13,210 nucleotides of DNA from an uncultured Clostridium sp. (GTDB lineage: Bacteria > Bacillota > Clostridia > Clostridiales > Clostridiaceae): the NCBI RefSeq assembly GCF_900769625.1, contig NZ_CAAGHK010000065.1, positions 1 through 13,210 on the forward strand, written 5' to 3'. The notes below the pieces were generated by a model that saw only the letters and a list, made by a program, of their open reading frames with translations, did not search any database and was not told where the DNA came from. The position numbers and the translations under genes were made by a program. This document shows positions 1-6,957 of this stretch, piece after piece. How positions within the stretch are numbered: position 1 is the stretch's first letter; the number at the start of each line of letters is the position of its first letter.

Positions 1-154
1 ATATTATAACAATTAAAGATGCTATTAATTACTTTGCTTCGCAAGACGAAGTCAGCTAAATTTATTGTAAAGTGGTGTTAAAAGTAAATAATTTTAAACA
101 TAACAAATAAGGGGATAAACGTATATCTCCTAAATATGGTTTATTACCTATAAT

Positions 155-1744
155 TTATGCAACTTTGTGTACGTATAAAAGTTTTCCATTTCGTTTTTGC
201 TTTATTTTATTATCAAGTTTATTTAAGTTGTATCCAATACTTAATAAAATAAATTCTATTTTTATATTCTTTTTCCCACGCATTAAAAATCTTCGGAATC
301 CATGATCTTCTTTTATTACACCAAAAGCGCCTTCGACTTGAATAGATCTGTTTGTTCTTAAGATTATTCCTACGGGACGGGTTATATTTTTTAATGATTC
401 ACTTCTCTTATCAACAAAATTTTTTGATACTTGCATTTTACGATTTCCTTTAGCTTTAGTACACGTATCTTTAATTAAACAATCTGAGCAATTTTCACAT
501 TCATAAATAGTTACTATTGATTTATATCCTGATTTTGAAGTTTTAGTAAACGTACCGACAGGCGATAGCTTTTTATTATTATGGCATATATAAAAGTCTT
601 CTTTTAAGTTATACTGCATATTTTCACGTTTCCCAATCTTTTTCTTGAAACTTGATTTTTTCATGCCCTCATAAATTTGAGGTTTTATAAATGAGTTTTG
701 TTTATGTTCTTCAAGATAAACATAGTTTTCTTCACTTTCGTAACCTGCATCAGCAACTATATTTTTATATTTTTGAGGTAGTGATTTTTCTAATTTTTCT
801 AAGAAAGGTATAAAAGTTAACTGATCTGATCGTTCACTTGAAACATCAATTCCTACAATATATTCACCCTCAACACCAATTTGAATGTTATAACCAGGTT
901 TTAACTGAGAATTTATCATATGATCTTCTTTCATGTGCATGAAAGTTGCGTCTGTATCAGTTTTAGAGAAACTATTTCTGCCATCAAATAAATCATTATA
1001 TGAATTGTATTTAGTTTGTTTTGTAACAAAATCTTCAAGAAGCTCTATACACTTTTGCAACTTAGTTTTTCTTTTACCTTTTCCATGTACAAATTCAATT
1101 CTTTCATCAATCTTTTTTTGTTTTAATTCACTCAGTATAGAATTAATATATTCAATTTTTATCTTATCCTTAGGAATATCATAAGTTGTGTTTAAATCTT
1201 TATTTATAAATTCTATATTCTTTCTTGTTTTTTCTTGTAATCTAGTTTCAAATTTAGTAGTAGAACTTTTCCAAACAAAAGAATATTTATTTGCATTCGC
1301 TTCAACTTTTGTTCCATCAATAAATATATTTCTATACTTGATTTCATCTAATTTACCGAGTTTGACAATAAGTTGATTAAATAAGTCTTCAATACAGTCT
1401 TTTAATCTTTTACTTCTAAATCTTGCAATTGTAGCGTTATCCGGTGCGCTTTGCCCCTGCAAAAGCCACATAAACTTTATGTTGTTTTTACAGGCATCCT
1501 CTAATTTTCTACTTGAGTAGATATTATTCATATATCCATAAATTAATACCTTGAGAAGAGTCTTTGGTTGAACTGCTGGATTTCTACCTTTTGTAGAGTA
1601 TGCCTTATATAACTTTTTATAATCTAATCCCTCCATGATTTGGCTTAGCAATCTAACTGGCTCATCTTTTGATATCATAAAATCTGTTTCAATTGGTAAT
1701 ACTAATTGATGTACGTTATCGTACAAATTTTTATGATTTAACAT
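155..1744 (-). CDS. IS1182-family transposase
   Basis: This is a 529-residue DDE transposase that cuts and joins the ends of its own element. The N-terminal DUF772-type region (about residues 25-120) contains the typical stretch around YGYMNNIYSSRKLEDAC and the APDNATIARFR motif. The catalytic residues read as D143 (FIDGTKVEAN), D332 (VADAGYES) and E471 (QVEGAFGVIKEDHGFRRF). A cysteine cluster, C416, C419, C422 and C428, lies between the second D and the E, as in many IS1182 relatives, and may bind zinc. No frameshift or stop interrupts it, so the enzyme looks intact. The start at 1744 gives the usual N-terminus (QLVLPIETDFMISKDEPVRLL), but there is no clear Shine-Dalgarno sequence before it, which fits the low expression usual for transposases. 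Ability to move depends on the missing left end. Confidence 0.93.
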   Translation of the reverse strand: MLNHKNLYDNVHQLVLPIETDFMISKDEPVRLLSQIMEGLDYKKLYKAYSTKGRNPAVQPKTLLKVLIYGYMNNIYSSRKLEDACKNNIKFMWLLQGQSAPDNATIARFRSKRLKDCIEDLFNQLIVKLGKLDEIKYRNIFIDGTKVEANANKYSFVWKSSTTKFETRLQEKTRKNIEFINKDLNTTYDIPKDKIKIEYINSILSELKQKKIDERIEFVHGKGKRKTKLQKCIELLEDFVTKQTKYNSYNDLFDGRNSFSKTDTDATFMHMKEDHMINSQLKPGYNIQIGVEGEYIVGIDVSSERSDQLTFIPFLEKLEKSLPQKYKNIVADAGYESEENYVYLEEHKQNSFIKPQIYEGMKKSSFKKKIGKRENMQYNLKEDFYICHNNKKLSPVGTFTKTSKSGYKSIVTIYECENCSDCLIKDTCTKAKGNRKMQVSKNFVDKRSESLKNITRPVGIILRTNRSIQVEGAFGVIKEDHGFRRFLMRGKKNIKIEFILLSIGYNLNKLDNKIKQKRNGKLLYVHKVA

Positions 1745-1759
1745 ATTAAAAGTTTATGC

Positions 1760-1792
1760 AAAAAAGTGGATTCTTATTGAATCCACTTTTTT
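1760..1792. terminator. Perfect hairpin between transposase start and IS end, bidirectional terminator-like
   Basis: A perfect 14-bp stem (1760-1773 with 1779-1792) encloses a 5-base loop. The core is GTGGATTC/GAATCCAC, flanked by an A6 run on the left and a T6 run on the right, so it has terminator form when read in either direction. It lies inside the element, 16 bases before the transposase start codon. Such a position would stop host transcription from reading into the transposase; that role is inferred. Confidence 0.7.
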
Positions 1793-1810
1793 CCGTAGCA
1801 TAGCAAAGGA

Positions 1811-1834
1811 GCTATTGCATTTTGCAACAGCCCC
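1811..1834 (-). repeat. Right terminal inverted-repeat end of the IS
   Basis: The end sequence contains an internal hairpin (GCT.TTGCA / TGCAA.AGC, loop of three) and finishes in CCCC at 1834. On the minus strand, TTGCAA inside the end could serve as a -35 box, with TATGCT 19 bases further as a weak -10. The partner end was not found. Confidence 0.55.
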
Positions 1835-1857
1835 TTAAAATATATATGGTATATATC

Positions 1858-2190
1858 TTATAGTTTTTCCTTGTATTTCACTAATAAATCTATAAGATTT
1901 TGAGATTTATGTTTAAGATATTTCTCATTCCATACTAGTTCTATTTTTATTGGTATCTTATGATTTTTTATTGGTTTATAATGTATTGAATCAGAATAGA
2001 TATTTTTATAGCAATATGGTACAAAAGCTACTCCGAGTCCTGAAGAAACCAAACCCAGAACCGCTAAATCCGTCTCTGCAGTCTGAATAATTCTTGGATT
2101 AAAGCCTAGATAATGGCATGTAGATATAAAATCATGATATGATTTAGTCTTCGTTTTAGGTGAATATGTAATGAATGGCTGTTCTTTCAT
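1858..2190 (-). pseudogene. LysR-type regulator, C-terminal effector-domain fragment
   Basis: The 110 residues match the second half of a LysR-type regulator's effector-binding domain. PFITYSPKT is the usual segment after subdomain crossover, and ETDLAVLGLVSSGLGVAFVPYC is the family's (A)VLALVASGLGIALVP-like motif. A complete LysR protein has about 290-300 residues with an N-terminal winged helix-turn-helix; that DNA-binding half and the first part of the effector domain are absent. Upstream of residue 1 the frame stays open for only four more codons before a stop at 2203-2205, and no ribosome binding site precedes the ATG, which probably stands at an internal residue. The break coincides with the 5' break of the plus-strand gene next to it. 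The C-terminus looks natural, so the IS lies just past the gene. Probably non-functional. Confidence 0.8.
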
Positions 2191-2214
2191 GAAGCAATTA
2201 CTCTAGAAGATGAG

Positions 2215-3267
2215 ATGACTCATTTCGAGTCACTTGCAGTGCCATCATCAGAAACTGATCTTTGGGAAGAAACTGCTGCCGGTGTTGTAGCAGAAGCAGG
2301 AGACTACGATATTCTGCTATGGGCAGCTGGATATGCTCTTTTTGGTAATGGAAAGGGAATCTGGGGACCTGGTCACTCAGCAGAAAGAGAAATTCAATTA
2401 ATTGTTGTACCAAAGTCTCAGCGTGGCACTATGACAGACAACAACTTTGTACGTGTAGGCTGGACTCCTAAAGAGCGTTTACACAGCGATAAATTTAAAG
2501 TTACTAAAGAAGAAGATAAAGTAACTTGGGACTTTAATGGACTTAAGTTTATAGCAGCTCCTCCAACATGGAACATCAAAGGAAAAGCTGGTGATGCTGA
2601 ACTTGATCTTGTGTACGATCAGATTGGTACTGCTCTTTGGAACTGGGGACCTTTCGGGAAGGCTCATGAGAATGACCGTGCTGGCTATGATGCATTCGTT
2701 AACGTTAATGGAACTATCCGTACATCAGAACATGATTTAAAGATTGAAAATGGATATGGTGTTCGTGAACACATCATTACAGGGCAGTCAAACGACCCAA
2801 TTAAAAATCTTCCTGTACCTAATTGGATGTGGTGGTTATACACAATTCAAGGTGATGTTAAAGTAAACTTCTTCCAACCAGGTCCAAACCAAATCGGATT
2901 TGTGAAATATGCTGATAAACAAGTTGATTTTGGTCCAGGTAATGGAACTATTGATTACCAGATCACTGAGAAGTGGGAAGATCCTAGAAGTGGCATAAAT
3001 ATGCCAGTTAAGTGGACATTAAAGATGGAAAAAGATGACTGCACAGTTGATGTGGAAATTGCTTCACATGGTCGTGCTTACAGCTACTGGCCAGTTTCAA
3101 CTGGAACTCGTATGTATTGTTATCTGCTTTCAACAATGACAGGAACTGTTAAACTTCCAGATGGCCGTACAGTGACACTTGACAATCATCTAACAGTAAA
3201 TTCTTTCTGTAAGACTATTCTTACTGCAGGTGAAAACTTATCTGGTTCTAAACCAGAACTTGACTAG
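2215..3267 (+). CDS. Lipocalin-like (AttH/CrtC-like) protein, probably 5'-truncated
   Basis: The 350 readable residues look like a two-barrel lipocalin-like protein of the AttH / hydroxyneurosporene synthase (CrtC) type. Beta-rich, aromatic-rich segments alternate with short turns; the segment WEDPRSGINMPVKW (254-267) resembles the conserved Y.D..TG..YP..W strand pair of that fold; and GTVKLPDGRTVTLDNHLTV fits a late strand. I recognise the fold only tentatively, and no substrate can be named. There is no signal peptide or membrane segment. The reading frame continues coherently upstream of the ATG (EAITLEDE) back to about base 2191 with no start codon or Shine-Dalgarno sequence, so the true N-terminus is probably lost at the junction with the LysR fragment. 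Arginine codons are unusual: 9 of 11 are CGT, against 1 of 11 in lgt, and the gene looks less AT-rich than its neighbours, suggesting transfer. It may be a decaying gene. Confidence 0.55.
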   Translation: MTHFESLAVPSSETDLWEETAAGVVAEAGDYDILLWAAGYALFGNGKGIWGPGHSAEREIQLIVVPKSQRGTMTDNNFVRVGWTPKERLHSDKFKVTKEEDKVTWDFNGLKFIAAPPTWNIKGKAGDAELDLVYDQIGTALWNWGPFGKAHENDRAGYDAFVNVNGTIRTSEHDLKIENGYGVREHIITGQSNDPIKNLPVPNWMWWLYTIQGDVKVNFFQPGPNQIGFVKYADKQVDFGPGNGTIDYQITEKWEDPRSGINMPVKWTLKMEKDDCTVDVEIASHGRAYSYWPVSTGTRMYCYLLSTMTGTVKLPDGRTVTLDNHLTVNSFCKTILTAGENLSGSKPELD

Positions 3268-3312
3268 AACGAAATCTCTATAAGATGTTGTTTTTATATT
3301 GTATATAATACT

Positions 3313-3356
3313 AAGTTACCAATCACCAATTCAGAGCTGGTGGTTGGTAACTTTTT
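3313..3356 (+). terminator. Intrinsic terminator after the lipocalin-like gene
   Basis: A 16-bp stem (3313-3328 with 3338-3353, one G-U pair) with a 9-base loop is followed by a T5 run. It starts 45 bases after the stop codon at 3267. Confidence 0.88.
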
Positions 3357-3386
3357 ATCATTATATTCATTTTATAATGTAAAATG

Positions 3387-3426
3387 TTGTGCAGAAAATA
3401 TGAATTTGTCTCCATATTTTCTACAA
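3387..3426. other. Unassigned long hairpin in the gap before lgt
   Basis: AGAAAATATG (3393-3402) and CATATTTTCT (3413-3422) pair perfectly across a 10-base loop. The stem extends by TTGT/ACAA if a two-base bulge is allowed. There is no T-run after it on the plus strand, so it is not an obvious terminator. It could be an operator or a structure left by a mobile element. Confidence 0.45.
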
Positions 3427-3474
3427 ATAGATATTATATATTAATAACAGATACGAAGCTATTATTGGATTGTT

Positions 3475-3504
3475 TTGAAAGATAGTAGAATAAGTTAGTA
3501 TAAA
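3475..3504 (+). promoter_or_regulatory. Likely sigma-A promoter of lgt
   Basis: TTGAAA (3475-3480) and TATAAA (3499-3504) are separated by 18 bases and lie about 140 bases before the lgt start. This is the best box pair in the 375-base gap 3268-3642, which otherwise holds the terminator and the hairpin. Confidence 0.45.
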
Positions 3505-3642
3505 TAATGTTTAAAATAATTTGGAGGGATATAAAGAGAAAGAAATGGGATAAATTATATGGTAGTGTAGTACTGACAGATACAAGTGAAGAAGTATAAA
3601 CAACAAAAAGAAAAAACATTTAAAAGAGCGGAGGAATGAAGA

Positions 3643-4416
3643 ATGAATCCAGTTGCATTTAATATCGGAGATTTCAGTATAAGGTGGTATGGAATATTAA
3701 TAGGATTAGGGGTATTAGTGGGTATGTTTTTAGCTTCTTACAATGCTAAAAAGTTAAAAATAGATTTTGATATAATATTGGATGGATTTTTAATAGCATT
3801 CCCATGTGCTATTATAGGGGCACGTGCATATTATGTATTTTTTGAATTTGATAGTTTTAGAAATAATATAGCTAGTATATTTAATTTGAGAACTGGAGGG
3901 TTAGCTATACATGGAGGTCTTATTGGAGCATTTATAAGTACAATTATTTATTGTAAGGTGAAAAATATTAAGATGCTAAAATATCTTGATGTTGCAGCTC
4001 CATCTATTATACTTGCACAGGCTATCGGGAGATGGGGAAATTTCATGAATGGAGAGGCACATGGTGATAAAGTAACATATGAATTTATAAGTAAATTCCC
4101 TAGGTTCATCCAAAAGGGTATGTATATAGATGGATATTATTATAATCCTACCTTCTTTTATGAATCATTATGGAATTTATTCGTCTTCATATTATTAATG
4201 GTAATTTTATATAAGAAAAGAAAAAATGAAGATGGAGTAGTGATATCCAGCTATTTAATATTTTATTCACTAGGAAGACTCTTTATTGAACAGCTGCGAA
4301 CTGATAGTCTTATGATTGGAAGTATAAGAGTAGCACAGTTTATGAGTATTATAGGGATTTCAATTGGGTTAGTATATATTATTTATATAAATTTACATAC
4401 AAAAATGAACAGGTAA
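3643..4416 (+). CDS. lgt: Prolipoprotein diacylglyceryl transferase
   Basis: Lgt moves a diacylglyceryl group from phosphatidylglycerol to the lipobox cysteine of prolipoproteins, the first step of lipoprotein maturation in the cytoplasmic membrane. The 257-residue length is normal. The family signature is present as GRWGNFMNGEAHG (129-141, with R130, N134 and E138). The essential histidine segment AIHGGLIG is at 88-95 (H90), and the second arginine region YSLGRLFIEQLRTDSL is near 208-223. About seven hydrophobic segments are visible, including residues 16-34, 45-65, 86-104, 118-128, 176-191, 201-215 and 230-250. The start is fixed by GGAGG at 3630-3634, eight bases before the ATG. It is a single-gene unit that converges on the two-component genes through a shared terminator. 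Clostridia can carry more than one lgt, so this may be an extra copy. Confidence 0.96.
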   Translation: MNPVAFNIGDFSIRWYGILIGLGVLVGMFLASYNAKKLKIDFDIILDGFLIAFPCAIIGARAYYVFFEFDSFRNNIASIFNLRTGGLAIHGGLIGAFISTIIYCKVKNIKMLKYLDVAAPSIILAQAIGRWGNFMNGEAHGDKVTYEFISKFPRFIQKGMYIDGYYYNPTFFYESLWNLFVFILLMVILYKKRKNEDGVVISSYLIFYSLGRLFIEQLRTDSLMIGSIRVAQFMSIIGISIGLVYIIYINLHTKMNR

Positions 4417-4429
4417 AATCAGTTGTTTA

Positions 4430-4453
4430 ATTATTATTATTATTATTATTATT
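4430..4453. repeat. (ATT)8 trinucleotide repeat
   Basis: Eight uninterrupted ATT units lie between the lgt stop and its terminator. They are non-coding here. Such a tract can change length by slippage, but no effect on a gene is visible. Confidence 0.95.
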
Positions 4454-4463
4454 TTACAAGAAG

Positions 4464-4494
4464 AGGCTGCAGCATTAAATGCACAGCCTTTTTT
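4464..4494. terminator. Shared terminator between lgt and the sensor kinase gene
   Basis: AGGCTG (4464-4469) pairs with CAGCCT (4484-4489). An inner GCAT/ATGC stem sits above a small internal bulge, and the plus strand then runs into T6 (4489-4494). On the minus strand the hairpin is followed by the weaker CTTCTT tract, so it may also end transcription of the kinase gene. Confidence 0.8.
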
Positions 4495-4547
4495 GATTCA
4501 ATTATTATGAAATTTTTGTGTATTTTAGAGTTGTAATTAGCAGCCTT

Positions 4548-5927
4548 TTATAGTGGTATTTTTATAATAAATTCGCTTCCTTCATTAATAATGCTGGTTA
4601 CAGTAATAGTTCCTCCATGAGCTTCAGCTATAGCTTTTGAGATGGTTAGTCCAAGACCGGAGCCTCCTGTTTTTCTTGCTCTTGAAGTATCGATTCTATA
4701 AAATCGCTTGAAAATATTTTTTAAATGTTCCTGTTCCATTCCTATTCCAGTATCTTTTATTGATATGTATCCATAATAATTATCACTGTAACAGCAAATG
4801 AAGATCTTTGAATTGTGATCCGAGTATTTAATACTATTAGAAATAAGATTAATTATACATTGAGTTAGCTTATCCTTATCTGCAAATAATATCAAGTCAG
4901 TTAAGTTGTATATGACCTCTATATTCTTATCTAAAAATTGCTTTTCAAAATTTGTAATCTGCGTTTTAATTAATGCTGATATTTCAATATTTTCTTTATG
5001 CAAATCTAAATTGCTTCTATCATATTTTGATAATTCTTCTAAGGATTGAACAAGCCTAGTTAGTCTCATCATCTCATTTCGAATACCAGAAAGTCTTTCA
5101 TGAGTAGGTTCCCATATACCGTCGATTAAAGCATCCAGCTGTAGAGTTATAGTAGTAAGGGGAGTCCTTAGTTCATGTGAAATATCTTTTGTAAGATTTT
5201 TTCTTAAGTTTTCATCTTTCTGCAGAGCATCACATAGTTCATTTAAAGAATTATTCATTTCATTAAGTTCTTTTATGTTTGTATGAGATTCTATTTCTTT
5301 TTTATAATGGCCATTAACTATATCTTTAGTTGAACTTACCATATTTAATATAGGTCTGCTTATGTTTGAGGAAGCAATAATTCCAATTATAATAGAAAAT
5401 ATTATGGCTGCGATAGTTACAATGAACAGGGTAGTATTAAGCGCTTTAAAAAACATGAGCTCTGAATTGTTATAGTATACAGGGCCGGAATATCCTATAG
5501 AAAGATTCCCAATTATATTATTATCTTGAATAAGCGCATAATCATACATTACATATTCGTCAGTAGCGTATGGATCAACTTTGCATGTATTATTAAACAT
5601 TTCAGTAAGCATATTTTCACACATTGAATTATATTTAGTATGTGCATTCCATATGTTTTTTCCATGATTATCAGTAACCGTTAATACAAATCCATCATTA
5701 AGAGCTTCGAGACCAACTATATCTATATAATTAATATCCCAAGAGCCATTATTATAAGCGGATGTTATTTTAGTTAAAATAACACTTTTCTTTTCATCTA
5801 TACTTTTTTTTATGTAATTATTAAAATTATTTTTTATCAGTACATTTGAAACGACGCTTGTCAAAAGAATAAGTCCAAGTGAAAAGATAACAAATAATAT
5901 TATTATTCTATTTTTTAGTTTAATCAT
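4548..5927 (-). CDS. Two-component sensor histidine kinase with His/Met/Cys-rich sensor loop
   Basis: This membrane kinase senses an external signal and phosphorylates the response regulator encoded just upstream. I take the ATG at 5927 as the start (459 residues): GGTGG lies eight bases before it and it overlaps the regulator's stop. A start at 5954 would add nine residues. In order there is a membrane helix (about 6-28), an extracytoplasmic domain (about 30-160), a second helix (163-186), a HAMP linker (187-240), HisKA with DISHELRTPLT (phosphorylated H251), and an HATPase domain with N-box NLISNSIKYSD (360-370), G1 DTGIGM (392-397), FKRFYR and GSGLGL. The outer domain has H96, M102, C103, M106, M110 and C115 within 20 residues, a set of soft-metal or redox ligands. 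The neighbouring HMA/cupredoxin genes fit copper or thiol stress sensing, but the ligand is inferred. Confidence 0.93.
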   Translation of the reverse strand: MIKLKNRIIILFVIFSLGLILLTSVVSNVLIKNNFNNYIKKSIDEKKSVILTKITSAYNNGSWDINYIDIVGLEALNDGFVLTVTDNHGKNIWNAHTKYNSMCENMLTEMFNNTCKVDPYATDEYVMYDYALIQDNNIIGNLSIGYSGPVYYNNSELMFFKALNTTLFIVTIAAIIFSIIIGIIASSNISRPILNMVSSTKDIVNGHYKKEIESHTNIKELNEMNNSLNELCDALQKDENLRKNLTKDISHELRTPLTTITLQLDALIDGIWEPTHERLSGIRNEMMRLTRLVQSLEELSKYDRSNLDLHKENIEISALIKTQITNFEKQFLDKNIEVIYNLTDLILFADKDKLTQCIINLISNSIKYSDHNSKIFICCYSDNYYGYISIKDTGIGMEQEHLKNIFKRFYRIDTSRARKTGGSGLGLTISKAIAEAHGGTITVTSIINEGSEFIIKIPL

Positions 5928-6609
5928 TAATCTTACCACCAAATTTATATCCAATACCGTAAACAGTTATAATATATTCGGGTTTTTTACTGTCACTTTC
6001 AATTTTACTGCGTAGATTTTTTATATGAGAATCTATTATTCTATCAAAAGTATGACAGTCATCCCCCATAACTTTATCAAGAAGTTCATCTCGTGTAAAA
6101 ACTTTTTTCCTGTTTTGCGAGAGAATAGATAATATTTTAAATTCTGAAGGTGTTAAATTTATTATCTCGTTATTTTTTTTGACTTCATAATTATCACTAT
6201 TTATGATTAAGTCGCCATTATTAAAGGACATGATTGAAGGCGTTTGTACTTGTGTTCGCTTAAGTATAGCTGTTACTCTTGCAACGAGCTGTTTTACGCT
6301 AAATGGCTTAACAACATAATCATCAGCGCCTAAACTGAAACCTTCAAGTATATTTTCCTCTTCAACTTTAGCAGTCAGCATTATTATTGGAATAGTGCTT
6401 TTGCTTTTAATTGTCCTGCATATTTCTTCGCCGCTCATATCCGGCAGCATTAAATCCAAAATAATTAAATCAATATATTCAAGATTGAAGGTATTTAAAG
6501 CTTCTTTTCCATTATGTGCCTTGAAAACATTATATCCTGCATTTATCAAGTATATTTCAACCACATCTGTTATTGTTTTTTCATCATCTACTATCAGTAC
6601 ATTCTTCAT
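5920..6609 (-). CDS. OmpR/PhoB-family response regulator
   Basis: This cytoplasmic DNA-binding regulator is the partner of the kinase that follows it. With the ATG at 6609 it has 229 residues. GGAG lies nine bases before that ATG, which is better placed than an in-frame TTG at 6624. The receiver domain (about 2-117) has acidic residues D8 and D9, phosphorylated D52 (LIILDLMLPD), T79 (MLTAK) and K101 (VVKPF). The C-terminal winged helix (about 128-224) has the typical NLTPSEFKILSIL, the recognition segment DRIIDSHIKNLRSKIE, and the wing YGIGYKF. Its last codons overlap the kinase start by eight bases (ATGATTAA), so the two are translationally coupled. The gene faces the DUF2318/HMA genes across a 348-base gap, so the natural inference is that it controls them and itself. 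The signal cannot be named from the regulator alone. Confidence 0.95.
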   Translation of the reverse strand: MKNVLIVDDEKTITDVVEIYLINAGYNVFKAHNGKEALNTFNLEYIDLIILDLMLPDMSGEEICRTIKSKSTIPIIMLTAKVEEENILEGFSLGADDYVVKPFSVKQLVARVTAILKRTQVQTPSIMSFNNGDLIINSDNYEVKKNNEIINLTPSEFKILSILSQNRKKVFTRDELLDKVMGDDCHTFDRIIDSHIKNLRSKIESDSKKPEYIITVYGIGYKFGGKIND

Positions 6610-6957
6610 TATAGTCAACTCCAATTAATTTTAATTACATATGATATCAAATTTTTATGTAGAAATTATGAATATATATATTAAAAAAATAAATATAAGG
6701 ATTTGATGTGTAAATAAAATTAATAACATTTTTTATTTAGTATATACAGTTATATCTTTTTATATAGAAAATTAAGTGATATTGTTCAATCTATAACAGC
6801 AATAAGTCAAGAAACATTAAGGAAAATAATATTATTGATGATATAACCGAGACTTAGTATTTTTCAAATTTTTTAGAATTGCAATTTAATCTCCATAATT
6901 TCTTCATAATATTTTTGTACCATGAGTTCAAAATGAAAAATGGGAGGTGAATATGTC
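6610..6957. promoter_or_regulatory. Divergent control region between response regulator and DUF2318 gene
   Basis: This 348-base, very AT-rich gap must hold promoters in both directions. Two repeat patterns stand out. TTATG occurs at 6655-6659 and 6666-6670 (11 bases apart), about 50 bases before the regulator start. TATAT occurs at 6741, 6751 and 6761, exactly ten bases apart. Direct repeats phased by 10-11 bases are the usual binding layout of OmpR-family regulators. I find no confident -35/-10 pair: TTGCAA near 6882 with CATAAT downstream is weak because of a 20-base spacer. The function of the repeats is inferred. Confidence 0.4.

Larger units (their letters stand above)
155..1834 (-). mobile_element. 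IS1182-family insertion sequence, one end visible
   Basis: The element holds one complete transposase gene. Its right end carries a terminal-repeat-like sequence that reads inward on the minus strand as GGGGCTGTTGCAAAATGC, starting at base 1834; this resembles ends I know from IS1182-type elements. The following TTAA could be a target site, but no matching copy was found on the left. I could not find a partner inverted repeat in bases 1-154, so the left boundary given is only the end of the coding region. The left end is either outside the window or lost. The element lies about 20 bases past the stop of the LysR fragment. Bases 1-154 otherwise show only AT-rich sequence with a weak hairpin near 36-52. 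Confidence 0.75.

Noticed and set aside
111..125. GGGGATAAAC as the missing left end of the IS
   Set aside because: Only the GGGG run agrees with the right end; the following bases do not match, and the flanking tetranucleotides do not form a target duplication.
2198..2413. Minus-strand 71-codon frame at the LysR/lipocalin junction as the missing LysR 5' half
   Set aside because: It lies opposite the lipocalin-like coding sequence, shows no helix-turn-helix pattern, and is not in continuity with the effector domain.
3507..3599. 30-codon plus-strand frame before lgt (MFKIIWRDIKRKKW...)
   Set aside because: There is no Shine-Dalgarno sequence, a stop lies two codons before the ATG, and its start is only a few bases after the predicted -10 box, so it is more likely leader sequence.
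3434..3619. Minus-strand 61-codon frame in the gap before lgt
   Set aside because: It is antisense to the lgt promoter, has no ribosome binding site, and its Phe/Leu/Ser-rich composition is what AT-rich non-coding DNA gives.
4430..4453. (ATT)8 tract as a phase-variation switch
   Set aside because: It lies after the lgt stop and before the shared terminator, where a length change would not alter a reading frame or a promoter spacer.
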